Of a DNA stretch of 45,422 bases, positions 23,480-33,913 are shown piece by piece (the stretch's first letter is position 1; every line of letters begins with the position of its first letter). The notes beneath the pieces were generated by a model that was not told the DNA's origin, made no database searches, and worked only from the letters and a program-made list of their open reading frames with translations. The DNA is from CANNBR01 sp964604015 (GTDB lineage Bacteria > Babelota > Babeliae > Babelales > CAIQNR01), in NCBI GenBank assembly GCA_964604015.1, contig CAZRXF010000003.1, forward strand, positions 1-45,422, in the 5' to 3' direction. Position numbers and translations under genes: made by a program.

Positions 23480-24763
23480 ATGAGTCAGAAGTTGGCAGAA
23501 GAAAGAATGTTGCGCCCAGAACGTCGCACAGCACTGTTAGAAGCGATTCGTGTGGCTTATACAGAAAAATCGGGTGCTCTGTTACTGTGTGCAGGATATG
23601 AACGGGACCGAGAGCCTTTTTTTCAGGATAGCTCATTTCATTATTTTGTGGGGGTTGATGAACCTTCGTTAATTTTCTATCAACCACTTTCAGCAGAGCC
23701 GGTGCTTTATGAACCGCACTACGCGACAGATCGATCCGTGTGGCTTCCTCTTAAAAAGGATGCAAAAATTCTTCAACAAGTTGGGATACAAAAAACAGAA
23801 TTCTTGGGAAAACCGGTGCCAGGCTATGTAATGGATCTTTTTGCAGAACGATCTGCATTTGAAACGATCATAAAAACTCTAACTGATCTTGTTCAAAGAG
23901 AGCAGTCGGTGTTTACGTTGCTTTCAGAAGTAAGTGTTGAGTCATTAGTTGTAGTAAGGCAGTTGTGCCAGTACGTTCCCGGATTATCTGATCGATTAGT
24001 GGATATTGCTCCGTTGGTTGGGCGTTTGCGTCGTATCAAACATATGCGAGAACTTGAGCATATGTATCGTGCAATTGAAATTACGGCAGCCGCTCAAGAA
24101 GGGGCTATGGAAGCAATTGAGCCAGGAGCTTGCGAGGCTCATGTGCAGGCGACAATAGATTATATTTTTGCCGAAGGTGGGGCTGTAAAAGCTTTTGCCA
24201 ACGTGGTAGGAAGCGGGAAAAATAGTACCATTCTTCATTATGTCGATAACGATGCCACCATGCATGCAGGAGATTTGGTGGTAGTTGATATTGGAGCATC
24301 TTCAGGTCATTATGCAGCTGATGTGACGCGTACGTACCCTGTTTCAGGAACATTTACTGAGCGGCAAAAAGATATTTATCAGTGTGTGCTTGATGCGCAG
24401 ACCCATGTTGCAGAAGTTGCAGGGCCAGGTATGTATTTGCGAAATGCAGAAAAGCCTGAAAAATCGCTTCATCACATTGCTTATAATTTTTTCAAAGATC
24501 GTGGATATGCTGACTATTTTCCTCACGGCATTGGCCATTATGTAGGACTTGATGTGCATGATGTGGGTGATCGGCAAGAGCCACTTAAGCCAGGGGACGT
24601 CATTACGATTGAGCCAGGACTCTATTTTTCACAAGAGAAATTGGGAGTGCGGATTGAAGATATGTACTGGATTGTAGAGGATGGGGTTGTGTGTTTGACT
24701 GATGGCATCCTTAAGGAAATTGAGGATATCGAAGGGTATATGCAAACGATTCAGGAAGACTGA
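23480..24763 (+). CDS. pepP: Xaa-Pro aminopeptidase (aminopeptidase P family)
   Basis: Removes N-terminal residues preceding proline. The 427-residue protein has the N-terminal AMP_N domain (FHYFVGVDEPSLIFY region) and the pita-bread metallopeptidase fold. The five metal ligands are visible: Asp270 (VVVDIGA), Asp281 (AADVTRTYP), His353 (HGIGHYVGLDVHD), Glu378 (TIEPGLYF) and Glu393 (VRIEDMYW). It follows recR by 22 bases, with GAAAGGGG before the ATG. No signal peptide, so it acts in the cytoplasm. Confidence 0.93.
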   Translation: MSQKLAEERMLRPERRTALLEAIRVAYTEKSGALLLCAGYERDREPFFQDSSFHYFVGVDEPSLIFYQPLSAEPVLYEPHYATDRSVWLPLKKDAKILQQVGIQKTEFLGKPVPGYVMDLFAERSAFETIIKTLTDLVQREQSVFTLLSEVSVESLVVVRQLCQYVPGLSDRLVDIAPLVGRLRRIKHMRELEHMYRAIEITAAAQEGAMEAIEPGACEAHVQATIDYIFAEGGAVKAFANVVGSGKNSTILHYVDNDATMHAGDLVVVDIGASSGHYAADVTRTYPVSGTFTERQKDIYQCVLDAQTHVAEVAGPGMYLRNAEKPEKSLHHIAYNFFKDRGYADYFPHGIGHYVGLDVHDVGDRQEPLKPGDVITIEPGLYFSQEKLGVRIEDMYWIVEDGVVCLTDGILKEIEDIEGYMQTIQED

Positions 24764-24800
24764 TTTTTGGGTAAAAGCTGATGGGAATGGTTTTTTGAGG

Positions 24801-24829
24801 TTGACCGTTTTTGTCTTTTAGCGTACTTT
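24801..24829 (+). promoter_or_regulatory. Candidate promoter for rplM
   Basis: TTGACC (24801-24806, 5 of 6 to consensus) and TACTTT (24824-24829) with a 17-base spacer. The -10 is weak. It lies about 68 bases before the rplM ATG. Confidence 0.4.
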
Positions 24830-24896
24830 GTACCTACTCCGTTCATTTAGTATTTAAAACTGTGACACCAAAAAAATTACAATTAAGGGTGAAAAG

Positions 24897-25343
24897 ATGT
24901 CGATGGACATGAATAGAATGTTTAATTTGCGCAAGGAAGATGCTCAGCCTCGTTGGCATTTAGTCGACGCTAAGGGCAAAATCTTGGGAAGATTGGCAAC
25001 CGAAATAGCGGATCTTTTGCGTGGAAAAGGTAAGCCAACCTACACCCCTCATTCGGCTAATGGTGATTATGTGGTGGTTATCAATGCTGAGAAAGTAGTT
25101 CTTACCGGAAATAAGGTTGAAGACAAGATTTACCAACGAGTGACCGGTTGGATTGGCGGGAAAAAAGAAGTAACTGCAAAGCATGTGCTTAACACACACC
25201 CAGAACGCATCGTGGAACATGCTGTAGCAGGTATGATGGCTGATAACATCATCAACGATCGCATGATCAAAAATCTAAAAGTATATGCAGGGGTGGAGCA
25301 TCCACATCAAGCTCACTTTACAACAAAGAACAAAGCGCAATAA
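24897..25343 (+). CDS. rplM: 50S ribosomal protein L13
   Basis: Early-binding large-subunit protein, 148 residues. Family signatures include WHLVDAKGKILGRLATEIA, GDYVVVINAEKV, KIYQRVTGWIGG and the NLKVYAGVEHPHQAH end. The ATG at 24897 follows AAGGGT. In most bacteria rpsI (S9) follows directly; here a terminator and the convergent rseP come next, so rpsI must be elsewhere or missing. Confidence 0.97.
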   Translation: MSMDMNRMFNLRKEDAQPRWHLVDAKGKILGRLATEIADLLRGKGKPTYTPHSANGDYVVVINAEKVVLTGNKVEDKIYQRVTGWIGGKKEVTAKHVLNTHPERIVEHAVAGMMADNIINDRMIKNLKVYAGVEHPHQAHFTTKNKAQ

Positions 25344-25370
25344 GCTACTTTGTTTGAGCTCTGCTAAAAA

Positions 25371-25400
25371 TAAAGCCCCGAAATTCGGGGCTTATTTTTT
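25371..25400. terminator. Bidirectional Rho-independent terminator
   Basis: Stem AAGCCCCGAA / TTCGGGGCTT (25373-25382 and 25384-25393) followed by a T-run on the plus strand, and TTATTTTT on the minus strand. It separates convergent rplM and rseP. Confidence 0.9.
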
Positions 25401-25420
25401 TGTACTTATTTGAGGTGAGT

Positions 25421-26503
25421 TTAGAAAAGATCGTTTACGTCCTTAATTGTCAGATACACAAACAATACGATCATTAAAATCCATGTTGCGTAATGAATGC
25501 CAATGACGAGCTTTTCTGGAAGTTCCCTGCCAATAATTGCTTCAATGGTAAAGGTGAGAATTCTTCCTCCATCAAGAATCGGGAGAGGGATAACGTTTAA
25601 TACAGCAAGGGTGATGCTGATGACGGTCAAGAAGATCAAAAAGAGCTTAAGCCCCTGTCCTGCACTTGCAATAGTGAGAGAAATCATCATCAAAGGTCCT
25701 GAAAAGTTTTGAACGGAACGTTTCTTAAATGCATTTAAAAGAGAAGAAACGGTAGATGAGATAAGGCCGGTGGTCAGGGTGAATGCTTGTGAAAGTGAGT
25801 TTATAAGGGAAACGGGCTTGAGCGAGGGAAAAAGAAATTCTTCAATTCCCAAGACTCCGTATTCTTTGTCTTTTACTTTGCGTGAACCAAGCTGGACATC
25901 CACTGTTTCAACTTTGCCGTCTCGCTCAAAGGTGATGTGGGCAGTTTGATGTGCGAGTGGCTCAAGAGCCTCAAAAAGGGAGGTGATGCGGTGTGAGACA
26001 TCTTTTCCATTGACAGAAAGAAGCCTGTCTCCCGATTTGATCCCTGCTTTTTCTGCCGGTGAATCAGTTACGAGTTTTTTAATGGAGTAGGATCCATTGT
26101 GAACAAGGAAGGGGTTTGACGGAATGCCTGAAAATGATAGGCCAACAAGGCAGATATAGGCGAAGAGGACATTAAAAATAATGCCGCCCCAGGCGATACA
26201 CATTTTTTGAAAGTAATTTTTAGCTCCAATGGTGCGGTGGTTTTTGATTCCTTCTGTTTGCCCCATTTCGATTTCAACGTATCCTCCTATGGGGATAAGA
26301 GACAGGGAGAAGGTTGTTTCGCCGATTTTCTTTTTAAAAATCTGGGGCCCAAATCCGATGGAAAATGAGGGTGCGTGAACGTTGAAAAGCTTGCAAAAAA
26401 GAAAGTGGCCAAGCTCATGAAAAGCGATCACTGCTCCGACACCTGCTATTCCGGCAAGTATGTAAGGAAAATTTTGGATGAACCATGTTCCCTGTGCTAT
26501 CAT
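25421..26503 (-). CDS. rseP: Site-2 intramembrane metalloprotease RseP
   Basis: Membrane zinc protease that cuts transmembrane segments, for example of anti-sigma factors or signal-peptide remnants. The 360-residue protein has the zinc motif HELGH (residues 29-33) in the first membrane helix, a PDZ domain around residues 120-205 (SPAEKAGIKSGDRLLSVNGK), and the third ligand region NVIPLPILDGGRI near the C-terminus. One PDZ domain rather than two makes it closer to the short S2P form. The ATG at 26503 has AAAGGAG with a six-base spacer; the frame extends 66 bases further without such a site. It is not beside bamA or dxr as in proteobacteria. Confidence 0.94.
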   Translation of the reverse strand: MIAQGTWFIQNFPYILAGIAGVGAVIAFHELGHFLFCKLFNVHAPSFSIGFGPQIFKKKIGETTFSLSLIPIGGYVEIEMGQTEGIKNHRTIGAKNYFQKMCIAWGGIIFNVLFAYICLVGLSFSGIPSNPFLVHNGSYSIKKLVTDSPAEKAGIKSGDRLLSVNGKDVSHRITSLFEALEPLAHQTAHITFERDGKVETVDVQLGSRKVKDKEYGVLGIEEFLFPSLKPVSLINSLSQAFTLTTGLISSTVSSLLNAFKKRSVQNFSGPLMMISLTIASAGQGLKLFLIFLTVISITLAVLNVIPLPILDGGRILTFTIEAIIGRELPEKLVIGIHYATWILMIVLFVYLTIKDVNDLF

Positions 26504-26870
26504 TAAAAACTCCTTTGGAAATGTAAAAATTACAGTCATGCAATAAGCAATCCCCTCCAACTCTAACAAGGATCATAAAAGTCGTCTATGAAGAAAGCAT
26601 GGCTAGATCACTCTAAATAACCAGTAAATAAGCGTGAGGTTTCTCAAAAAGCTGAATAGGCTTGGCGAGTGCTGGATCGAAGGAGGGGGTAAGAGACTGT
26701 TTCCCTTGAAAAAAAATACAGAGTGGGTAAACTATCGACAGACCTTTAAAACTGAACCCCAGTTCAATCTGTCTTCTGTGTACGAATTTTCGATACGTAA
26801 TGCCTCGTGAAAGTGCCGAGGAATAGGGTTTTGTTCTTTATTAATCTGTAACTGTTAGGAATAAAAAGGT
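26504..26870 (+). other. Gene-free leader region before rpsL
   Basis: This 367-base interval has no convincing gene. It holds the rseP upstream sequence on one side and the str-operon promoter on the other. After the promoter come two small inverted repeats, AACTG/CAGTT (26750-26764) and CCTCG/CGAGG (26803-26821). These could form leader hairpins for autogenous control of the ribosomal operon, but neither resembles a leader motif I know. Confidence 0.5.
26706..26733 (+). promoter_or_regulatory. Candidate promoter of the str-S10-spc-alpha block
   Basis: TTGAAA (26706-26711) and TAAACT (26728-26733) are 16 bases apart. The transcript would carry a leader of about 130 bases before rpsL. Confidence 0.45.
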
Positions 26871-27254
26871 ATGCCAACGATAAATCAGCTCTGTCGATTT
26901 GGGAGAAAGAAGAGTAAAGCTAAGACAAAAAGCCCTGCTTTGCGTGGCTGCCCTCAGTTGAGAGGTGTCTGTACTCGTGTGTTTACACAAACTCCAAAAA
27001 AGCCAAACTCCGCGTTGCGTAAAGTAGCACGTGTGAAATTGTCTACCGGAATGGAAGTTACTGCCTATATCCCTGGGGAAGGTCACAATCTTCAAGAGCA
27101 CTCTGTTGTGCTTATCAGGGGTGGAAGAGTGAAGGATTTGCCCGGTGTTAAATATCATATTGTCCGTGGCGCGCTGGACACAGCTGCTGTAGAAGGCAGA
27201 AAACAGTCTCGTTCGTTGTACGGTGCTAAGCGTCCAAAAAGTACTACAAAATAA
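26871..27254 (+). CDS. rpsL: 30S ribosomal protein S12
   Basis: Decoding-centre protein, 127 residues. The TPKKPNSALRKVARVKL segment (41-57) and the RVKDLPGVKYHIVRG loop are intact and carry the unmutated Lys residues seen in streptomycin-sensitive strains. It opens the block of ribosomal genes, followed by rpsG after ten bases. A weak AAAAAGG precedes the ATG. Confidence 0.98.
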   Translation: MPTINQLCRFGRKKSKAKTKSPALRGCPQLRGVCTRVFTQTPKKPNSALRKVARVKLSTGMEVTAYIPGEGHNLQEHSVVLIRGGRVKDLPGVKYHIVRGALDTAAVEGRKQSRSLYGAKRPKSTTK

Positions 27255-27264
27255 GGGTTGATGT

Positions 27265-27747
27265 ATGCCACGACGAAAATCGGTGAACTTAAAGCGGGAG
27301 ATTGGTGTTGACTTACAATACGGGTCTCCTCTTATTCAAAAATTTATTAATGTTGTAATGCGCCAAGGCAAGAAGAGTATTGCTCGTACGATTGTGTATG
27401 ATGCGCTCGATGTTCTTGTTAAGAAAAATAGCGGCGATAAAGAAAAAGGGCTCAAGATGTTTGAGCGTGCTTTTGAAAATATCGTTCCAGTGATTGAAGT
27501 TCGTCCTCGTCGTGTTGGTGGGGGTGTTTATCAAATTCCAGTTGAAGTTCGTCCTGATAGAGCAAATGCGCTTGGTATGCGTTGGCTGATTGCTGCGGCT
27601 CAATCTCGTTCTGATAAGACGATGGGTTTGCGCTTAGCGCAAGAGCTGGTTGAAGCTTACGAAGGGCGTGGCGCAGCGGTCAAAAAGAAGGCTGACGTGC
27701 ATCGTATGGCTGAAGCAAACCGTGCGTTCTCGCACTATGCTTGGTAG
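27265..27747 (+). CDS. rpsG: 30S ribosomal protein S7
   Basis: Primary 16S rRNA 3'-domain binding protein, 160 residues. Characteristic stretches are FINVVMRQGKKSIA, the beta-hairpin VRPRRVGGGVYQIPVEV, and RWLIAAAQSR, with the C-terminal HRMAEANRAFSHYAW. In E. coli S7 represses its own operon. It is 17 bases ahead of fusA. Confidence 0.98.
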   Translation: MPRRKSVNLKREIGVDLQYGSPLIQKFINVVMRQGKKSIARTIVYDALDVLVKKNSGDKEKGLKMFERAFENIVPVIEVRPRRVGGGVYQIPVEVRPDRANALGMRWLIAAAQSRSDKTMGLRLAQELVEAYEGRGAAVKKKADVHRMAEANRAFSHYAW

Positions 27748-27764
27748 TTGGGGGTCGGTGATAT

Positions 27765-29834
27765 ATGGCTCTTGATTTAAAAAAGCATAGAAATATAGGG
27801 ATCGCTGCTCATATCGATGCGGGTAAAACGACGGTAACTGAGCGTATTCTTTATTACACCGGTATCTCTCACAAAATTGGTGAAGTTCATGAAGGCGAAG
27901 CTGTCATGGACTGGATGGAGCAGGAAAAAGAGCGAGGTATTACCATTCAAGCAGCGGCAATTACCTGCTCTTGGAAGGGAACAAGTATCAATATCATTGA
28001 TACTCCTGGTCACGTAGATTTTACCATTGAGGTGGGGCGTTCGCTCCGAGTTCTCGATGGAATGGTTTCGGTATTTTGTGGTGTTGCTGGGGTGCAACCA
28101 CAATCAGAAACTGTGTGGCGTCAGGCTACTCGTTACAATGTTCCTTCGATTGTTTTTGTTAATAAAATGGATCGTGTTGGTGCTGATTTTTTCCGTGTCG
28201 TCGAAGATATCAATAACCGACTAAACGGTAATGCGCTTGCAATGCAAATTCCTATCGGCGCTTCTGAAACCTTCAGAGGGGTTGTTGATGTATTGACAGG
28301 TAAGATGGCGATCTTTAACGAAGGCGATAAAGGGCTTGCGGTTAATTGGGAAGATGCTTCTCCTGAATATGCTGAGCAGATTGCTGAATTGCGTACAAAA
28401 GTTATTGAACGTGCGTGCGATTTCGATGATGAAATGGCAGAACGCTATCTTGATGGCAAAGAGCTCAGTATCGAAGAGATTAAAGCTGCTTTGCGTAAGG
28501 GTGTTATCAAGCGCGAAGTGTTTCCTGCATTCTGTGGGTCGGCGTTTAAGAACAAGGGTGTGCAAGCGATGCTTGATGCTGTTCTTGATTATCTGCCATC
28601 ACCGCTTGATGTGCCACCGGTTATCGGTAAAGATCCTGACACCGATCAAGAAATCATTAGAAAAGCTGATCCAAGCGAACCGTTTGCAGGTCTTGCTTTC
28701 AAAATTATGACCGATCCGTTCGTGGGGACCTTGTCATTCGTACGTGTGTACTCAGGAACTCTGAAATCAGGTTCATACGTGAGAAATGTGACAACGGGAA
28801 CTAAAGAACGTGTAAGTCGCTTGATTCGTATGCACTCTAATAAGCGTGAAGAAATTGAAGAAGTAGGAGCTGGGGATATCGCAGCATTTGTTGGTCTTAA
28901 AGATGTAAAGACTGGTGATTCGCTTGCTGATGAAAAACACCCAATCTTGCTTGAAAAAATTGATGTTCCTGTTTCCGTTATTTCATCTTCTGTGGAGCCT
29001 AAGAATAAGGGCGATTATGAAAAGATGATTCTCGCATTGCGAAAAATGGCACAGGAAGATCCTTCGTTCAGACTTGCTTATAACGAAGAAACGGGTCAGA
29101 CCGTTATCGCTGGTATGGGTGAGTTGCATCTTGAAATTCAAATTGATCGTCTTAAACGTGAACATAAAGTGGAAGTTGAACCGGGTAAGTTACAAGTTGC
29201 TTACAAGGAAACAATCCAAAAGCCAGTTGAAGTTGAAGGTAAGTACATTAAGCAATCAGGTGGACGTGGTCAGTATGGACACGTGTGGCTGAAGCTTGAA
29301 CCGCTTGAACGTGGCAAAGGATTCCAATTTGAAAACAAATTGGTTGGTGGTTCTATTCCAAGAGAATTTGTTCCAGCGATTGAAAAAGGTCTTCTTGAAG
29401 CAGTTACCAGTGGTGCAATGGGTGGCTATCCAGTTGTAGACATTAAGGTTGCTGTTTTTGATGGTTCATACCACGATGTTGACTCTTCTGAAGTAGCTTT
29501 CAAAATTGCAGCAGCAATGGCGTTGCGCGATGGTATGAAGAAAGCGTCTCCTGTTTTGCTTGAGCCGATTATGAAGGTTGAAGTGGAAACGCCAGAAGAA
29601 TACATGGGTGATGTGATGGGTGACCTGAACTCACGTCGTGGTAGAATTTTGGGAATGGATGAAAAGAACAAGGTTCAAGTAATTCGTGCAGAAGTTCCTT
29701 TGAGAGAGATGTTGGGTGGTTATGCAACCACGCTTCGTTCGATGAGTAAGGGGCGTGCGAGTTATTCTATGGAATTTGAATGCTATCGTGAGATGCCAAA
29801 GAACGTAGAAGAAGAAGTTTTGGGTAAGAAATAA
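27765..29834 (+). CDS. fusA: Elongation factor G
   Basis: GTPase that drives ribosomal translocation and helps recycle ribosomes. The 689-residue protein is standard size. G1 is AHIDAGKT (15-22), the switch II motif is DTPGHVDF, and G4 is NKMD. Domains II to V follow in order, including domain IV with GGRGQYGHVWL and the C-terminal GYATTLRSMSKGRASYSMEF. One copy only is seen here. tuf follows after 35 bases. Confidence 0.98.
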   Translation: MALDLKKHRNIGIAAHIDAGKTTVTERILYYTGISHKIGEVHEGEAVMDWMEQEKERGITIQAAAITCSWKGTSINIIDTPGHVDFTIEVGRSLRVLDGMVSVFCGVAGVQPQSETVWRQATRYNVPSIVFVNKMDRVGADFFRVVEDINNRLNGNALAMQIPIGASETFRGVVDVLTGKMAIFNEGDKGLAVNWEDASPEYAEQIAELRTKVIERACDFDDEMAERYLDGKELSIEEIKAALRKGVIKREVFPAFCGSAFKNKGVQAMLDAVLDYLPSPLDVPPVIGKDPDTDQEIIRKADPSEPFAGLAFKIMTDPFVGTLSFVRVYSGTLKSGSYVRNVTTGTKERVSRLIRMHSNKREEIEEVGAGDIAAFVGLKDVKTGDSLADEKHPILLEKIDVPVSVISSSVEPKNKGDYEKMILALRKMAQEDPSFRLAYNEETGQTVIAGMGELHLEIQIDRLKREHKVEVEPGKLQVAYKETIQKPVEVEGKYIKQSGGRGQYGHVWLKLEPLERGKGFQFENKLVGGSIPREFVPAIEKGLLEAVTSGAMGGYPVVDIKVAVFDGSYHDVDSSEVAFKIAAAMALRDGMKKASPVLLEPIMKVEVETPEEYMGDVMGDLNSRRGRILGMDEKNKVQVIRAEVPLREMLGGYATTLRSMSKGRASYSMEFECYREMPKNVEEEVLGKK

Positions 29835-29869
29835 GTAGTTAAGTATTAAGGCACTGTCAGGAGTTAGAC

Positions 29870-31054
<1,185 letters not shown>

Positions 31055-31065
31055 GAACAGCTGTG

Positions 31066-31371
31066 ATGAAAAAAACAAAAATACGCTTAACGCTCAAATC
31101 ATACGATCATCAATTGCTTGATAAGGCCGTTAAGACTATCTGTTTGACAGCAAAGAGGACCGGCGCTTTATTGGTCGGTCCTGTTCCAATGCCAAACAGA
31201 AAGCGCTGCTTTACAGTGTTGCGTTCGCCTCATATTGATAAAAAATCTCGTGAGCAGTTTGAACTAACTACGCATCGCCGTATCCTTGATATCGTTTCTC
31301 CATCAGATCAAACAATGGATGCATTGATGAAATTGACCATTTCATCCGGTGTTGATGTTGAGATTAAGTAG
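31066..31371 (+). CDS. rpsJ: 30S ribosomal protein S10
   Basis: Head protein of the small subunit and also the NusB partner in antitermination. It is 101 residues, with IRLTLKSYDHQLLDKA at the start and PMPNRKRCFTVLRSPHIDKKSREQFE, broken as PMPNRKRCFTVLRSPH and KKSREQFE, in the centre. The ATG at 31066 lies nine bases after AGGA; a GTG three bases earlier is equally possible. Confidence 0.97.
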   Translation: MKKTKIRLTLKSYDHQLLDKAVKTICLTAKRTGALLVGPVPMPNRKRCFTVLRSPHIDKKSREQFELTTHRRILDIVSPSDQTMDALMKLTISSGVDVEIK

Positions 31372-31415
31372 CATACAAAGTAGAACAATAAGCATATAAG
31401 TGAGGAAGGCTCTTC

Positions 31416-32033
31416 ATGGTAGGTGGTTTTTATGGGAGAAAGATTGGGATGACCCAACTTTTCTCCGAGAACCAAGTTATTCCTGTAACGATAATTGACG
31501 CATCGTCCTGGTTTGTCACAGACATCAAGACGAAGGAGCGTGATGGTTATTATGCAGTACAGCTTGCAAAAGTAAGAAAACGCTACGAAGGTGAAACATT
31601 TTCACCAGTGTGGCTCAAAAACAAAAAAGAATATTTTTTGTACGTAAGGGAAGTTCCGATGACAGCAGCTCCAGAAGGAGTTGAAATAGGAACCGCTGCC
31701 GATTTCTTCAAACTTTTTAATGTTGGTGACGTTGTTGACGTCTCTGGTGTTACAAAAGGTTGTGGGTTTGCAGGTGTTATGAGAAAGCATAATTTCTCTG
31801 GCGGACGAAAAAGTCATGGTGACATGATGGGAAGACGCCCAGGGTCCATTGGTTCCTTGACCAAAAGCGGTCACGTTATCAAAGGAAAAGGGCTTCCTGG
31901 ACATATGGGTGTGCAAAATCGCACTATTCAAAACCTCGAAATAATACAAGTAATTTCAGAAAGCAACGCTATTGCGGTTAAAGGCTCTGTGCCAGGTAAA
32001 GCCGGTTCATTAGTGTTTGTTCGCAAAAAGTAG
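31416..32033 (+). CDS. rplC: 50S ribosomal protein L3
   Basis: Early assembly protein near the peptidyl transferase centre, 205 residues. It begins FYGRKIGMTQLF and has the long loop with GGRKSHGDMMGRRPGSIG, plus GKGLPGHMGVQNRT. The size is within the bacterial range. It is followed by rplD after eight bases. Confidence 0.97.
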   Translation: MVGGFYGRKIGMTQLFSENQVIPVTIIDASSWFVTDIKTKERDGYYAVQLAKVRKRYEGETFSPVWLKNKKEYFLYVREVPMTAAPEGVEIGTAADFFKLFNVGDVVDVSGVTKGCGFAGVMRKHNFSGGRKSHGDMMGRRPGSIGSLTKSGHVIKGKGLPGHMGVQNRTIQNLEIIQVISESNAIAVKGSVPGKAGSLVFVRKK

Positions 32034-32041
32034 GATAAAAC

Positions 32042-32686
32042 ATGAGTGGGCAAAAAACTTCATCAGAAGCAGTCAAGTACATCTTGGGGCATTCTGATTT
32101 AGAAATACAGGCAGGTACAGGTGAGCCTCTTGCTCCGGTTGCTTTTGCTACGGTAGTAAGAGGGCTTTTGCAAAATAGTCGTCAGGGTACGGTTGGATGC
32201 AAAACGCGCGCAATGGTAAGTGGTTCAAATAAAAAGCCATGGAAACAAAAGGGAACTGGACGTGCTCGTTCTGGTGCAAGAACCTCTCCTCTATGGCGTG
32301 GTGGTGGTATCATTTTTGGACCGCAAGCACGTGTTAGAAAGCTGAAGACTTCCAAAGGACTTCGACGAGCAGTTGCTCGTGAGTTGGTCAATACCATGAT
32401 TGCTGAGCAAAGAGTGGTAGCGTTGGATTGGATGTTGGAAGGTAATGCACCAAAAACTAAGCAAGCATTCTTGGCATTGCGTTCAAACGATTTGCATATG
32501 ACTCCAGTGAATGTTTTCCTTTCAATTGATGATGCGCTTTCTATTGCTTCGTTTGCAAACATTCCATCAGTGAGAATCATTTCTTTTGATGCTCCTAACG
32601 CGTATGCCATGGCAGATGCTCAGTATTGGGTAGTTCTGAAAAAAGACATGGATGCGTTCAGGGCCATGGTTAGTCAGTGGAAATAA
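32042..32686 (+). CDS. rplD: 50S ribosomal protein L4
   Basis: Exit-tunnel protein, 214 residues, and autogenous regulator of S10 operons in some bacteria. The tunnel loop GSNKKPWKQKGTGRARSGAR with SPLWRGGGIIFGP is conserved. The first 30 residues are less conserved. It is preceded by rplC and followed by rplW after 17 bases. Confidence 0.97.
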   Translation: MSGQKTSSEAVKYILGHSDLEIQAGTGEPLAPVAFATVVRGLLQNSRQGTVGCKTRAMVSGSNKKPWKQKGTGRARSGARTSPLWRGGGIIFGPQARVRKLKTSKGLRRAVARELVNTMIAEQRVVALDWMLEGNAPKTKQAFLALRSNDLHMTPVNVFLSIDDALSIASFANIPSVRIISFDAPNAYAMADAQYWVVLKKDMDAFRAMVSQWK

Positions 32687-32703
32687 CGATAAAAGGGCAC
32701 TAA

Positions 32704-33051
32704 ATGCAATTAACAGTGTATGATATAATCAAGGGTCCTGTTATCACTGACAAGGCCTACAAAACTAACTACCTTCTTAAGCAATTGGTTGTTCGTGTGC
32801 ATGTGCAAGCAAATAAACCAATGGTTAAGGAAGCTCTTGAGAAGCTTTTTAACGTGAAGGTGGAAAAGATTCGCATAGTAGTACGTAAACCAAAGAATCG
32901 TTCTGTTAACCGATACCCAGTTAAAGGGCAGACGGTAAAGAAAGCGATTGTTACCCTCAAGGATGGGTATGCCATCGATGCGCTTGGACAAGCAGGCGGA
33001 GGTACGGTCACTCTAGATAAACAGCAACGCGACTACACGGTTCAGGAGTAA
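32704..33051 (+). CDS. rplW: 50S ribosomal protein L23
   Basis: Exit-tunnel rim protein that docks trigger factor and SRP. The 115 residues include the opening YDIIKGPVITDKAY, the VHVQANKPMVKEALEKLF core and VEKIRIVVRKPK. The C-terminus is about 15 residues longer than the minimal L23. It is six bases before rplB. Confidence 0.95.
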   Translation: MQLTVYDIIKGPVITDKAYKTNYLLKQLVVRVHVQANKPMVKEALEKLFNVKVEKIRIVVRKPKNRSVNRYPVKGQTVKKAIVTLKDGYAIDALGQAGGGTVTLDKQQRDYTVQE

Positions 33052-33057
33052 TACAAG

Positions 33058-33885
33058 ATGGCTATTATAAAGAGAAAACCGAGAAGCGCATCGCTTCGTT
33101 TCCAGACCTTTCTTTCGTCTGAAGACATTACGACGACTAAACCAGAAAAAAGTTTAGTTGTTGGATTGAAAAAGAGAGCTGGTCGTAACTCATATGGAAG
33201 AATTACGGTACGGCATCGTGGCGGTGGTGCGCAAAAGAGCTACCGTATTATCGATTTCAAGAGATCCGTTCGCGATGTTAAAGGCGTTGTTACGACGATT
33301 GAGTATGATCCAAACCGTAACGTACGAATTGGTCTAGTTGTGTACAGCAACGGGGTAAGAAAATACATTCTTCTTCCTGAAAAAGTACAGGTAGGAACAG
33401 TGGTGATGGCAGGACAAGACGTTGAAGCAAAGCCAGGAAACGCTATGCCACTCCGTAGAGTACCAGTTGGGTTTACTGTTCATAATATTGAAATAAAGCC
33501 AGGAGAAGGTGGTACTTTCGCTCGTAGTGCAGGAACTTCCGCTCAAGTTATGGCAAAGACTGGTGAGTATGCAACCTTGAGAATGCCATCGAGCGAAGTG
33601 CGCTTGGTGCATCTTGACTGCTGGGCCACCATCGGTGAGCTGGGGAATGCCGATTACAAGAACATCTGCTGGGGAAAAGCTGGGCGTACAAGACACCGCG
33701 GATTCCGTCCATCGGTACGTGGTATGGCGATGAACCCTGTTGACCATCCACATGGTGGTGGTGAGGGGCGTTCGAAATCTGGTTCTCACCCGCAATCGCC
33801 TTGGGGCAAGGGGTGCAAGGGAACTCGAACCCGTAAGTCTCCACGAGCTCCGTTTATTTTGAAAAGACGTAAGTCAAAAGATTAA
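33058..33885 (+). CDS. rplB: 50S ribosomal protein L2
   Basis: Large-subunit protein required for subunit joining and peptidyl transfer, 275 residues. It shows GRNSYGRITVRHRGGGAQK, YDPNRNVRIGLVVYSNG, and the catalytic-site loop RGMAMNPVDHPHGGGEGRS with its conserved His. The Lys/Arg-rich end is normal. Confidence 0.98.
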   Translation: MAIIKRKPRSASLRFQTFLSSEDITTTKPEKSLVVGLKKRAGRNSYGRITVRHRGGGAQKSYRIIDFKRSVRDVKGVVTTIEYDPNRNVRIGLVVYSNGVRKYILLPEKVQVGTVVMAGQDVEAKPGNAMPLRRVPVGFTVHNIEIKPGEGGTFARSAGTSAQVMAKTGEYATLRMPSSEVRLVHLDCWATIGELGNADYKNICWGKAGRTRHRGFRPSVRGMAMNPVDHPHGGGEGRSKSGSHPQSPWGKGCKGTRTRKSPRAPFILKRRKSKD

Positions 33886-33913
33886 TGAGTAATCCATTAT
33901 ATAGGTCAAAAGT

